64,000 bases of DNA from JASGDN01 sp049840815 (GCA_049840815.1 JASGJI010000020.1:1-64000), one strand, 5' to 3'; shown: positions 26,039 to 35,471, counted from the first letter of the stretch. Translations and numbers: made by a program. Notes: generated by a model from the letters alone, not told the origin.

Positions 26039-26067
26039 ACGACCGGGAACGATGTGTTCCCGGTCGT
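26039..26067 (-). terminator. Hairpin after moaA
   Basis: ACGACCGGGAAC, GATGT loop, GTTCCCGGTCGT: 12 perfect pairs just downstream of the moaA stop. Confidence 0.65.
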
Positions 26068-26090
26068 CTCCCATTGTGGACGTGAACGGA

Positions 26091-27143
26091 CTAACCGCCG
26101 ATCTGGGACATCCCACGAATCGTGGTTCGATCGCCCTCAGCGACACGATGCCCCCACGGCTTGTTCCAGATTCCGGCCGTCAGATGCTCCAGCAGATCGG
26201 CGTCGGAATCACCACGCCGCATGCGGTCGCGCAAGGTGACCTCGTCCGGACGGAGCAGGCAGAGCCGAAGATTCCCATCCGACGTGAGGCGGACCCGGTT
26301 GCAGGTTTCGCAGAACGGCTCCGAGATCGGAGAGATGAAGCCGATGGTGCCCTTCGCGCCGGGGATCTTCCAGACCCGCGCCGGATCGGAGGGGTCGGCA
26401 GAGATGTGCTCCAACGGGCCGAACTCCTGCTCCAACCGTGCCTGCGTCTCGGCGGACGTGACGAGCCCCTCGTCGTAGACGACGCCGACACCCTCCATCG
26501 GCATGATCTCGAGGAAGCGGATCTGCCAGTCCTTCTCCAGCGTCAGCCGGGCCATCTCGGCCACCGAGTGATCGTTCTGCCCCTTGAGGACGACGGTGTT
26601 GAGCTTGATCGGCGTCAAGCCGACGGCATCCGCCGCCTCGATCCCCCGCCACACCAGGTCGAAGCGACCGCCCCGGGTCATTGCCTTGAAGCGGACCGGA
26701 TCGAGCGTATCGATGCTGACGTTCACGCGGTCGAGTCCGGCGTCCTTCAGGTCCGCCGCCATTCGCCCGAGCAGCAGCGCGTTGGTCGTCATCGAGACCT
26801 CGCGGATACCGGGGAACGCCTTCATCTGGCGGATGAGATCGACGAGGTGCGGACGGATCGTCGGCTCGCCCCCGGTGAGGCGGAGCTTCGTGAACCCGAG
26901 CTGCGCGAAGAGGCCAACGAGGCGAATCAGCTCCTCGTCCGTCAGCATCTCCTCGCGCGGCTGGAACTTCATCCCGAGTTCGGGCATGCAGTAGACGCAC
27001 CGGAAGTTGCAGCGATCGGTGAGGGAGATGCGCAGGTAGTTCATCGGTCGCCCGAAGGCATCACGCGGACCGGGAGCGTCGCTCTGTGGCACTGGTCGGG
27101 GCGGAGTCTGGCGCAGGGAGGAGAGGGGGACGATGGTTGCCAT
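26091..27143 (-). CDS. moaA: GTP 3',8-cyclase MoaA
   Basis: A radical SAM enzyme that starts molybdenum cofactor synthesis from GTP. 350 residues. CNFRCVYC is the SAM-cluster motif, GGEPTIRPHLVDLI the SAM-binding GGE region, and CETCNRVRLTSDGNLRLCL contributes the second [4Fe-4S] cluster. The protein ends in GG, as MoaA needs for activation of GTP cyclisation. ATG 27143 has AGGAAGG upstream. I see no molybdenum cofactor riboswitch in the leader. Confidence 0.95.
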   Translation of the reverse strand: MATIVPLSSLRQTPPRPVPQSDAPGPRDAFGRPMNYLRISLTDRCNFRCVYCMPELGMKFQPREEMLTDEELIRLVGLFAQLGFTKLRLTGGEPTIRPHLVDLIRQMKAFPGIREVSMTTNALLLGRMAADLKDAGLDRVNVSIDTLDPVRFKAMTRGGRFDLVWRGIEAADAVGLTPIKLNTVVLKGQNDHSVAEMARLTLEKDWQIRFLEIMPMEGVGVVYDEGLVTSAETQARLEQEFGPLEHISADPSDPARVWKIPGAKGTIGFISPISEPFCETCNRVRLTSDGNLRLCLLRPDEVTLRDRMRRGDSDADLLEHLTAGIWNKPWGHRVAEGDRTTIRGMSQIGG

Positions 27144-27304
27144 GATGGACCTTCCTGAGCGGTGGCTGTGACCGTGACGATGCCCGATGCGGTCCGAACG
27201 CAATACGCACGCGCAGGCAACGGCGCACAAACCAGCACCAGACATCGGAAGCTGTCTGGCAAGGCTACCAATCGTAAGATGTGCCGTCAACGCCCGAATG
27301 GTCA

Positions 27305-27338
27305 GGCATTGATCGGGCATCCCCGCCCGATCAATGCC
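27305..27338 (-). terminator. Hairpin after the CphA-like Mur ligase gene
   Basis: GGCATTGATCGGGC, 6-base loop, GCCCGATCAATGCC: 14 perfect pairs, 11 bases past the stop. It separates the gene from moaA. Confidence 0.7.
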
Positions 27339-27348
27339 GCGCCGAGGC

Positions 27349-28998
27349 TCATGCGTCGAGCATGGTCTCGTCCGAGGTCAGGAAGTGCTCGAGGTCGTCG
27401 TATTCCTCGGTGGACATCACCACGATCACATCGGAGCGGTCGGCCTGTGCCAACGCCGTCTTCACGCCATCGAGTTCACTGGCCGCTTCCGGTGCGACGG
27501 GCTTGCCGGAACGCATAGCGCCCTCCTGGATGAGCTGGATGATCTCATCGGCGTCTCGTCCACGCGTGTAGTGGTTCGTTCGCTTGATGATGGTCACGTC
27601 CGCCCCCTCGGATGCGGTGTCGCCGAGGATGCGCAACGCCTCATCCGTGCGGTCGCCCGCGCTGCCAATCACCGCGAAGAGGCGCCCACCACGCTCTCCC
27701 GCGAAGGCACGGCCAAGCGCGAGCAGATGGATCAGCCCGGCCTCGTTGTGCGCGTAGTCGATGACGACGGAGACCCCCTGCTTTTCGAAGACGTTGAGCC
27801 GTCCCCGGTTCTGCTTGCTGTCCGGTTCGAACACGGCAAGACCACTCCGGATCTGGTCGAGTGACATCCCGAAGGCCAGCATCGCCGCAGTCGCACCCAA
27901 GGCGTTCTCGACCATGTGCGCGGCGCGACCCCCGAACGTCACCGGAACATCGCTCAAGCTGGCGACGATGTCGGAAAGCCCCGCGTGATACCAGTGGATG
28001 AGGCCATCGCGCACGATCAGGGCCCATCCCCCCGCCGCGACGTGTTCCATCACGACCGGATGGGTGTGATTCCGGGTGACGAGGAAGACTTGCGCCGGGG
28101 TCTTGTAGCGCATGGCCAGCACGAGCGGATCGTCCGCATTGAGGACGATATGGCCGCCGGCCCTCGTCACCTGAGGGATGAGCGACTTCACCTCGGCAAG
28201 TCCCTCGATGGTGAGCACGCCATGCAACCCGAGGTGGTCCGGTGAGACATTCGTGACCACGCCGATATCGCAGCTCTGGTAGCCCACCCCGCGCAGGAGC
28301 ATGCCGCCGCGAGCCGTCTCCAGCACCGCGACGTCGATCTCCGGATCCTTGAGCACGTATGACGCGCCGCTCGGACCGGTGTAGTCCCCGGAGATGCGTT
28401 CTTCGCCCTGAATGAAGACACCGGCGGTGGAGGTCCAGCCCACGATGTGCCCGGCATTCATCAGCATCGCCGAGATCAGGCGGGTCGTGGTCGTCTTGCC
28501 ATTGGTGCCGGTGATGCCGATCACCGGCACATGGCGTTCGGAGTCCTTGGCGTATGCCGGAACATCGTCCGGGCCAATCGGACGGGACTGGAAGTGCTGA
28601 AGGGCGCCGATCCGGACGTCCAGGTCGGACTGATCGATCGCGCCGCTGACGAGATCGAACGCGATGTGGGCGAGGTCCTTGGAGAACTTGCGCCGCAGCC
28701 AGCTCCACGCGACCACGTAGTGGCCCGGCGCCTCCATCGCCCGCGTCATGATCTCGGGTCGCTCGGCACCGCTCTGATCGTGGAGGACATTGACGACCTC
28801 CATCATCAAGCCGAGTACGCGCTCGCTATCCGCCTCCACGAGGGCCGGCGGATCGACGGTCTCCCCGATCACAAAGGCCTCGGCCAGGGTACTGACCGTC
28901 GGCGTCTCCTCGGGTTCGAACGCGATCTCCAGCTTGATCGCCGGGTGCAGCAGAAAGATGTTGGGGCCATCCAGGTCCCTGATCTCGACCGTCTTCAC
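27349..28998 (-). CDS. Cyanophycin synthetase-like Mur ligase lacking the ATP-grasp domain
   Basis: 549 residues from a GTG start with GAGGG upstream. The first about 150 residues resemble the CphA N-terminal domain (VEIRDLDGPNIFLLHPAIKL compared with LEIRETTVYRGANIWARMPS of the window's cphA). A Mur-ligase domain follows directly: GITGTNGKTTTTRLI P-loop near 180, ETARGGMLLRG, NVSPDHLGLHG, VVIDYAHNEAGLIHL. About 300 residues of ATP-grasp present in cphA are missing. P-loop and metal residues look intact, so it should be an active ligase, but not a two-step polymerase. Substrate unknown; an accessory role in cyanophycin or another amide polymer is inference. Confidence 0.85.
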   Translation of the reverse strand: MKTVEIRDLDGPNIFLLHPAIKLEIAFEPEETPTVSTLAEAFVIGETVDPPALVEADSERVLGLMMEVVNVLHDQSGAERPEIMTRAMEAPGHYVVAWSWLRRKFSKDLAHIAFDLVSGAIDQSDLDVRIGALQHFQSRPIGPDDVPAYAKDSERHVPVIGITGTNGKTTTTRLISAMLMNAGHIVGWTSTAGVFIQGEERISGDYTGPSGASYVLKDPEIDVAVLETARGGMLLRGVGYQSCDIGVVTNVSPDHLGLHGVLTIEGLAEVKSLIPQVTRAGGHIVLNADDPLVLAMRYKTPAQVFLVTRNHTHPVVMEHVAAGGWALIVRDGLIHWYHAGLSDIVASLSDVPVTFGGRAAHMVENALGATAAMLAFGMSLDQIRSGLAVFEPDSKQNRGRLNVFEKQGVSVVIDYAHNEAGLIHLLALGRAFAGERGGRLFAVIGSAGDRTDEALRILGDTASEGADVTIIKRTNHYTRGRDADEIIQLIQEGAMRSGKPVAPEAASELDGVKTALAQADRSDVIVVMSTEEYDDLEHFLTSDETMLDA

Positions 28999-29075
28999 CG
29001 CGCCCTCACTTCACGTCACGTTCGCCCGGCACTCGCCGGTCATCTTCACATCCCGGGGCCGTTCGCAACCGCATC

Positions 29076-30020
29076 CTACGCCAGGTAGGTCTGCAGCAGC
29101 ACGACGATGACATTGTAGAGTCCGTGCGTGATCATCGCCGCCGTCGTGCCCATGTACTTTCGGATGTACCCGAGCAGGATACCGATCCCGAACAATCCGA
29201 CCAGCACGAATGACAAGCCGTATTGTGCGTGGAGCAAGGTCCACGTCAGCGACGCCAGCACGATCCCGAACCGGGGCTGGATCGCACCACGGAACAGCAT
29301 CTCCTCACCGACCCCCGTGGAGAACCCGAGGACGACCGCCCCGACCGGGTTCTGGACGCCGGTCGTCATCTGGTCGACCGTCTCCCGCAGACTGTCGGCG
29401 TATCCCGGCTGGAAGGCCACCGTCAGCGCCGAGCCGATCATGCTGATCACGAATGCCGGGATCACCGCCGCCGCCGCGATCCCCACCGTGCGCAACGATG
29501 GCTTCGTCACGCCCAGCCGCGCGGTCGCCTCCGGGAAGGAGCGCCAGACGCGATAGCCGACACAGAGGTAGGCGATCACGACGAAGGCCACGAATGAACT
29601 GATGAGGGCCGCGAGGGTCTCGGCGAGCGTCAGGTTGCCGGGCGTCGACGGAGCGGCATCCGTGATCGTGTACTGGAGGCCGGAGAAGGCGATCACCACC
29701 AGGATGCATGCCAGCCCGGACATGTCGATCGGGCTGGTGGGATCGAGCGGCGTGATCCGCGCGATGGCCTGCCGGAAGGATTTCACGAGCGGCAGCCAGA
29801 GGGCGATTCCGAGGCCAAGCACCATCGGGCCAGCTTCCATGCGGTTCACCGACAGCGCAAGGCCGGCAACGGTGAGGAGCGTGCCCGGAATCCCGTAGAG
29901 CAGATAGAGTCCGACATAGGCCGAGCGATCGTGTTCGGCGCGTTTCGCCCAGTAGACCATCCCCCAGACCGCGCCGATGACGACAAGGAAGGCGATGATG
30001 CTCGAGATGATCTCCGTCAT
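29076..30020 (-). CDS. CPBP (CAAX protease and bacteriocin-processing) family membrane protease
   Basis: 314 residues, about eight membrane segments. GVGEEMLFRGAIQPRFG carries the EExxxR motif, LLHAQYGLSF and THGLYN the two histidine motifs of the glutamic intramembrane protease fold. Substrate unknown. ATG 30020 starts directly before the first membrane segment; no strong ribosome binding site is visible (AGGAG is 14 bases away). A TATACT on the minus strand at 30138-30133 is a candidate promoter. Confidence 0.87.
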   Translation of the reverse strand: MTEIISSIIAFLVVIGAVWGMVYWAKRAEHDRSAYVGLYLLYGIPGTLLTVAGLALSVNRMEAGPMVLGLGIALWLPLVKSFRQAIARITPLDPTSPIDMSGLACILVVIAFSGLQYTITDAAPSTPGNLTLAETLAALISSFVAFVVIAYLCVGYRVWRSFPEATARLGVTKPSLRTVGIAAAAVIPAFVISMIGSALTVAFQPGYADSLRETVDQMTTGVQNPVGAVVLGFSTGVGEEMLFRGAIQPRFGIVLASLTWTLLHAQYGLSFVLVGLFGIGILLGYIRKYMGTTAAMITHGLYNVIVVLLQTYLA

Positions 30021-30273
30021 GGCTGGGGGGAATGCTCCTGTTCGCCGGTGAATACGGCGTCTGTGCCGTCCTGATTCGACGAAATCCGGCGCGAACATCG
30101 GCGTCGCGCCCGGGCTGAACGAGTTCGCCGGGAAGTATACGTGGCCTTCTCCCCCGTGCGGCCCATCGCAGCATGGATGCTAGACTTTCCCCGACGCCGG
30201 ACCGCAATCCGCGCCCTCGAAACACCACGCCGGCCGCCTGTCCGGCCGCCGGAACACCCTGTGTGGAGCAGCC

Positions 30274-31227
30274 GTGACCGCAGACAATCGGTCCGACAAC
30301 CCATCAAAGCCGAAACCGCGCCGGGGGGGTCTCGGACGCGGTCTTGACGCGCTCATCCCATCGACCCCGGCCCCAACTCCGCCAGTCACGATGCCGGATG
30401 CGCCCGAGGCGACTGCCGGCACGGGCGCGGGAACGCCGCTCCTGGTCGAGATCGACCGCATTCAGCCGAACCCGTGGCAGCCGCGCACCCAGATGGACCC
30501 GCAGCGCTTGCAGGAGCTCGCCGATTCGATCCGCACCCACGGTGTCATGCAACCGCTGGTGGTCTCCGGCCCAGACGACGACGGCCGCTACACGCTGATC
30601 GCGGGTGAACGCCGCTGGCGAGCCTCCCGGCTGGCAGGCGAACGCACAGTGCCGGTGATCCTGAAGGATGCCGTTCCCCAGGCGATGCTGGAACTGGCGC
30701 TGGTCGAGAACGTGGTCCGCGCCGACCTCAGCCCGATCGAGGAAGCGCTTGCCTACCGCCAGCTGATCGACGAATTCGGCCTCTCCCAGGCGGCCATCGC
30801 CGAGCGAGTCGGACGCTCGCGCGTCGCGGTCACGAACACCATCCGCCTCCTCTCCGCGCCGGATCGCGTGCGGCAGGCCCTCGTCGAGAATCGAATCACG
30901 GAAGGACACGCCCGCGCGTTGCTCGGACTCGCCTCGGCGGTCGATCAGCTCGCCGCGCTCGATCTCGTGCTGGACAAGGATCTCACCGTCCGCCAGACCG
31001 AGGAACTCGTCCGCCGCTGGGGCGAGGAATCGGCTCCACGCCCGGAACCGGCGAAGCAGTCAGGCGACGAGGCCCGCGTGGAGGAAGGGCTGCGCAGCGC
31101 GCTCGGCACCAAGGTCGCATTCCGGCGAAATGCGAGCGGCAAGGGCGGCACCGTCACCATCCAGTTCTTCTCCGACGAGCACCTCCACGACCTCTACACC
31201 CGCCTCGTTGGCGAGGATCAATGGTAG
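30274..31227 (+). CDS. parB: Chromosome partitioning protein ParB
   Basis: A CTP-dependent DNA clamp that loads at parS. 317 residues. KPKPRRGGLGRGLDALIP is the basic N-terminal ParA-stimulating stretch, IAGERRWRASRLAG the GERRxRA CTP-binding motif, ENVVRADLSPIEEALAYRQL the ENxxRxDL motif, and SQAAIAERVGRSRVAVTNTI the helix-turn-helix; a C-terminal dimer domain ends the protein. GTG 30274 has GGAG five bases upstream. No parA gene is next to it. TAGACT at 30181-30186 may be its -10 box. Confidence 0.94.
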   Translation: MTADNRSDNPSKPKPRRGGLGRGLDALIPSTPAPTPPVTMPDAPEATAGTGAGTPLLVEIDRIQPNPWQPRTQMDPQRLQELADSIRTHGVMQPLVVSGPDDDGRYTLIAGERRWRASRLAGERTVPVILKDAVPQAMLELALVENVVRADLSPIEEALAYRQLIDEFGLSQAAIAERVGRSRVAVTNTIRLLSAPDRVRQALVENRITEGHARALLGLASAVDQLAALDLVLDKDLTVRQTEELVRRWGEESAPRPEPAKQSGDEARVEEGLRSALGTKVAFRRNASGKGGTVTIQFFSDEHLHDLYTRLVGEDQW

Positions 31228-31321
31228 AAGGCTCGAGTACACTTTCATCCACACGATGTGGATAACCGCGAGCATCTGCCACCCCCAATCCTCCCGTTCA
31301 TCACCACAAGGACATCCCCCA

Positions 31322-32447
31322 ATGGCGACCTTCGACGACCTTTCCACGACCATCGCCGCGATGCGCGAACGCATCGATCAGCTCCGGAGGCGACTTTGAC
31401 CTCGCTAACGATCAACGCGAGTTCGAAGACCTCGAGCGACGCAGCAGCGACCCGTCGTATTGGGACAATCCGGATGAAGCCCAGGTTGGCATGAGGCGGA
31501 TGGGTGAGCTTCGCGCTCGCCTCGACACCTGGCGTGACCTCGAGAAGTCATCCGCCGATCTTGGCGACCTCCTCGAGATGGCGAGCGGCGATCCCGAACT
31601 CATGGGCGAAATCGAGCAGGAACGCGATGCTCTCGCGGAACGACTCGACAAGCTGGAGCTGGAATCCGCCCTCAATGGCCCGCACGACCGTTCGAACGCC
31701 ATCCTCGTCGTTCACTCCGGCGAAGGCGGGATCGACGCGCAGGACTGGGCATCCATGCTGGCGCGCATGTATCTCCGCTGGGGCGAGCGCAAGGGCTTCA
31801 AGGTCGAGATGCTCGACTCCACCGACGGCGAAGAAGCTGGCGTCAAAAACGCCACCATCGAGTTGAAGGGATCGAATGCATACGGCCTCCTGAAGGGCGA
31901 AGGGGGTTCGCATCGACTCGTTCGCCTCTCGCCGTTCGACTCCGCCCACCGCCGCCACACGGCCTTCGCGCTGGTGGAAGTCCTGCCGGAGATCGAGTCG
32001 GACAACGAGATCGACCTCAACCCGGACGATGTGCGGGTGGACACGTATCGCGCATCCGGCGCCGGTGGCCAGCACGTCAACAAGACCTCCTCGGCGGTAC
32101 GCCTGACGCACAACCCGACGGGGATCGTGGTGACGTGCCAGAACGAGCGGAGCCAGATCCAGAACCGCGAATCGGCGTTCAAAATCCTGCGCTCCCGCCT
32201 GCTCGAAATGAAGCTGAAGGCCGAGGCGGAGGAGCTGGCGAAGATCAAGGGCGACATGCGTGCGGCCGGATTCGGCAATCGCAGCCGCTCCTACGTCCTC
32301 CAGCCCTACACCCAAGTGACGGATCACCGCACGGAGACGAGCGTCGGCGACGCGCAGGGCGTGCTGGACGGCAACCTCGATCCGTTCATCGACGCCTACC
32401 TCCAGGCCCAGATCACACCCGACGCGCAGGAAGCGGCGTCGGCATGA
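31322..32447 (+). CDS. prfB: Peptide chain release factor 2, with programmed +1 frameshift
   Basis: It releases peptides at UGA and UAA stops. The first frame (31322-31399) encodes 25 residues and ends CTT TGA. The main frame resumes at GAC 31398 and ends at 32447, about 374 residues in all. GGAGG at 31386-31390 sits three bases before CTT, the classic prfB frameshift site that makes RF2 autoregulate. SPF (in RLSPFDSAHRRH) is the RF2 stop-recognition tripeptide and GAGGQHVNKT the catalytic GGQ loop. Read without the shift it would look broken; it is not a pseudogene. The stop overlaps the next start. Confidence 0.97.
31385..31400 (+). promoter_or_regulatory. prfB recoding site (internal Shine-Dalgarno plus CTT-TGA-C)
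   Basis: CGGAGG, three-base spacer CGA, then CTTTGAC. The ribosome is expected to slip +1 from CTT to TTT and read GAC next when RF2 is scarce. The layout matches the well-studied Escherichia coli site. Confidence 0.95.
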
Positions 32448-33637
32448 GCGAATCGGGGCGATCCGGCCTGGCCCATCCACGATGGAGCGTTGTGCTCATG
32501 ATCGTGACGATGTGCCTGTCCACGATCGCCCCGTTCTCGTCCGCCATCGCGATCGAAGCCAGCACTCCGACCGCCGCGACGCCGGTTGCCATCACCTCAC
32601 CCGCCGCTTCGGCGACGATCGAGGACCGGACGACGGTGGATATCGACTTCCCCACCGGGTTGCGATTCTCCGGAACGCTCACGATGCCGGGAAGCTCGGC
32701 GGCGACGCTCGTCTCGTTCCTCTATCAGGCCGGCTACGACGACGGCTGGAACCTGATCGACGTCCCTGCCAGCGACCTCACCTCGGACGAGGATGGCATC
32801 ATCACGATCGACACGACGTTCGATTTCCAGACGCTGCAGGTGCCGCTGGGCATTCATCTCGCTTACCGCTGGGTGGCGCAGACGGGCAATGGCCACGCAG
32901 AATCGGCCATCTCCGAGACAGACTGGTACGACAATCGGCAACCGTGGCAGGAGCTGACGAGCGATCAGGTAACGCTGCACTTCTACGGCATGGACCAGTC
33001 GTTCGCGCAGTCGATGCTCGATTCCGCGCAAGGTACCATCACCGATCTGGAGCAACGCTACGATCTGGCCCGCAGCGAGCGTCTTTCGCTCTGGATCTAT
33101 CCGGAGGCAGAAGCGTTCCGGGAGGGCTTGCCGCCGAACTTCCGGGAATCGGTCGTCGGCGGATCGGTCGTCGGGTATCCGCTCATCATTGCCGTGATCC
33201 CGCCCGGCTCTACCTCCGAGATCGGGCGCATCATCCCCCACGAGATCAGCCACCAGGTGCTGTTCCAAGCCACGCGGAACCCGTTCAGCCTGCTGCCAAC
33301 GTGGTTCGACGAGGGAATGGCAACGCATATCCAGATCGGCGGCACAGGCGGCTACATGGGGATGGTGATCGCAGCGCAGAAGCAAGGCGCGCTGTTCGAC
33401 CTCTCATCCCTCACGGGGTCCTTCCCCTACACGCCATCGCAGGCGAGCCTCGCGTACGCCGCCAGCTGGAGTGCGATCGCCTTCATCGAAGCGCGTTGGG
33501 GCGAAGACGGCATCGCGGCTTTGATCCGAGCCTTCGGCGACGGGTTACCGGAGGACGAGGCGATTCCCCACGCGCTCGGCCTGACCGAGACCCAGTTCAG
33601 CACTGACTGGAAGGCCTGGATCGCCGCACAAGGCTGA
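32444..33637 (+). CDS. Secreted peptidase MA-like (gluzincin) protein
   Basis: 397 residues. The ATG overlaps the prfB stop by four bases (ATGA). A signal-peptide-like segment (SVVLMIVTMCLSTIAPFSSA, about 15-35) is followed by a Thr/Ala-rich linker and a beta-rich domain. IIPHEISHQVLFQ near residue 265 is a HExxH zinc motif and WFDEGMATHI supplies the downstream Glu, as in gluzincin peptidases of the peptidase_MA_2 type. It is probably extracytoplasmic; substrate unknown. Coupling to prfB is odd functionally and may only be positional. Confidence 0.82.
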   Translation: MSESGRSGLAHPRWSVVLMIVTMCLSTIAPFSSAIAIEASTPTAATPVAITSPAASATIEDRTTVDIDFPTGLRFSGTLTMPGSSAATLVSFLYQAGYDDGWNLIDVPASDLTSDEDGIITIDTTFDFQTLQVPLGIHLAYRWVAQTGNGHAESAISETDWYDNRQPWQELTSDQVTLHFYGMDQSFAQSMLDSAQGTITDLEQRYDLARSERLSLWIYPEAEAFREGLPPNFRESVVGGSVVGYPLIIAVIPPGSTSEIGRIIPHEISHQVLFQATRNPFSLLPTWFDEGMATHIQIGGTGGYMGMVIAAQKQGALFDLSSLTGSFPYTPSQASLAYAASWSAIAFIEARWGEDGIAALIRAFGDGLPEDEAIPHALGLTETQFSTDWKAWIAAQG

Positions 33638-33764
33638 CACGACCCGAGGTACAACCGGGGTAAAGCGCAACGCAAAAGGGTCGCCGGGCATGCGACACCA
33701 ATGCGAGAATCGCCCCTACACCACCAGCCAGCGCTCTCGGACGCGGCTGTAGAACGGACTCATC

Positions 33765-34277
33765 ATGTACTGGACCAAGAAGCACGTCCTTGTCTGCACC
33801 TCGAATCACTGCAACCAGAAGGGCGCGATGGATGTCGTCGGGCGACTCCGGCTCGATATCGTCCGAAAGAAACTCGACACCGAGATTCTGGTCAATAATT
33901 GCGGGACGATCGATCTCTGCGATATCGGACCCAACATGGTGATCTACCCGGATAACATCATCTACCGGGGTGTCACCGTGAAGGACATCCCGGAGATCGT
34001 CGAGCACCTGAAGGGCGGTCCTGTGGTGGAACGCCTCGTGGTGAACGCCACATCACCAGAGGAGCAGACCCGCCGAGGCTTCTACGAGCGGCTGATCGCC
34101 ATCGAAGGCGGCCTCGAACCCGGACCTACCGATGAACTGGCGGTCGAGTGCGGGTTGGATGCCGCGTTCGTGGCCGAGCAGTTGCGACGGGGATTCATGG
34201 CACGCAAACCAGATGACGACGGCGTCGAGCGTTGCACCGCCACCAAGAAGGCGCTGGACCGCTACCGGCTCCGCTAA
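33765..34277 (+). CDS. (2Fe-2S) thioredoxin-like ferredoxin domain protein
   Basis: 170 residues. VLVCTSNHCNQKGAMDV gives the first two Cys, and NNCGTIDLCDIGPNMVIYPD the second two with the GP.M.IYPD loop typical of thioredoxin-fold [2Fe-2S] proteins (like the NuoE C-terminal domain). YRGVTVKDIPEIVEHLKGGP completes the fold. The C-terminal 70 residues are helical, with a HTH-like segment, and have no assignment. It probably transfers electrons, partner unknown. ATG 33765 is the only sensible start. Confidence 0.82.
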   Translation: MYWTKKHVLVCTSNHCNQKGAMDVVGRLRLDIVRKKLDTEILVNNCGTIDLCDIGPNMVIYPDNIIYRGVTVKDIPEIVEHLKGGPVVERLVVNATSPEEQTRRGFYERLIAIEGGLEPGPTDELAVECGLDAAFVAEQLRRGFMARKPDDDGVERCTATKKALDRYRLR

Positions 34278-34412
34278 TCGCTCGAAAACACTCCGCATGG
34301 GAACGTCCGTTCGTCCGGAATCGCGGTTCCGTGGTATACACCCGCATCGTCATGAGCGACGCTCCTCCCGGAAGCGCCCGCGCCGCACCCATGCGGCAAA
34401 GATCGGACTCTC

Positions 34413-35471
34413 GTGAGCACGTCACCGTCGTCCCCCACACCTGAGCAGATTCCTCCTTCCCCGACACGGTCGCGGAGGCTCGTCGGGCTGCTGCGGAACC
34501 TGCCTGCCGCGTCGTGGTCGGCGCGTGCCTGGGGCGTCGCCGCCGCGCTGGCCGTCGTCCTGCTGATTGTTTCGATCTTCTCGAATCGCGGCTTCCTCGG
34601 CTGGGGACTCGTCGTGCTTGTCGGGGTGATGGTCTTCCCGCGATCGCATGCGAAGTCGTTCATCGCCGCCGTCGTTCCCTACGCGGCTCTCTGGTTCATC
34701 TTCACCCTTCTGCGCTCGTTCGCCGACGAGACGTTGTGGGCGAAGAAGGTCAACCTGAAAGTCTCCGAACTCGAGCGCTGGCTCTTCGGCGGGGAACTCC
34801 CGTCGATCCGCCTGCAGGACGCCCTCTACACACCGGGGCATATTCACGTCTGGGATTACTACTTCGTCTTCGTCCACTGGTCGTACTTCCTGGTCCCACA
34901 CGCCGTGGCGCTCTGGCTCTGGTGGCGACATCCGGATCGTTTCTGGCGTTTCCTGCTGGCCCTCACGATCCTGCTGACACTGGGTCTCGGCCTCTACTTC
35001 GCCATCCCGAGCAATCCCCCCTGGATGGCACCGGAATCGGTGAACACGCCAAGTGCGCCGGTCGTGCTCCGGATCATGGAGCCGATCGCCAAGCAACTCG
35101 GTGGCGGTCTCTATCAGGCGGGATACAAGATCGTGGGCGAATCGAATCCAATCGCCGCGATGCCATCGATCCATTTCGCGGTGACGTTCCTGCTCTTCTG
35201 GCCGATGCGCCAGCAAGGCAGGCGGTGGGGCCTCATCTTCTTCGTCTACGCCCTGTCGATGGGTTTCGGGCTGGTCTATCTCGGCGAGCATTATGTCGTG
35301 GATGTGACCATGGGCGGCATCATCGCGACGATCGGCTGGTTCGCCTCCGGAGCAATCCTCCGCCGGATCGCCGCCCGGCGGACTCCATCCACCGAACCGC
35401 TGGTCGCGCCCTCCCCGGAGCCGCCATCACCCTCCGAACGTCGGATCGCCGAACCGGTGGCCGGCGCGTAA
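34413..35471 (+). CDS. PAP2 superfamily membrane phosphatase/transferase
   Basis: 352 residues with six to seven membrane segments and a Pro/Ser-rich cytoplasmic tail. AAMPSIHFAVTFLLFWPM carries the PSIH motif and GFGLVYLGEHYVVDVTMG the final H-x3-D motif of PAP2 enzymes; the arrangement is close to inositol-phosphoceramide-synthase-like (AUR1-type) proteins. It probably works on lipid phosphates. GTG 34413 lies within a short frame (34351-34443) that starts at the first ATG after a GTATAC box at 34332, so translation could be coupled to a 30-codon leader. Confidence 0.85.
   Translation: MSTSPSSPTPEQIPPSPTRSRRLVGLLRNLPAASWSARAWGVAAALAVVLLIVSIFSNRGFLGWGLVVLVGVMVFPRSHAKSFIAAVVPYAALWFIFTLLRSFADETLWAKKVNLKVSELERWLFGGELPSIRLQDALYTPGHIHVWDYYFVFVHWSYFLVPHAVALWLWWRHPDRFWRFLLALTILLTLGLGLYFAIPSNPPWMAPESVNTPSAPVVLRIMEPIAKQLGGGLYQAGYKIVGESNPIAAMPSIHFAVTFLLFWPMRQQGRRWGLIFFVYALSMGFGLVYLGEHYVVDVTMGGIIATIGWFASGAILRRIAARRTPSTEPLVAPSPEPPSPSERRIAEPVAGA

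Noticed and set aside
27144..27304. Molybdenum cofactor riboswitch before moaA
   Set aside because: The leader has a small CCAGACA/TGTCTGG hairpin but no recognisable Moco-RNA core.
29076..30098. Longer CPBP protease starting at 30098
   Set aside because: The extra 26 residues are Arg/His-rich and polar; the family-like membrane start begins at ATG 30020.
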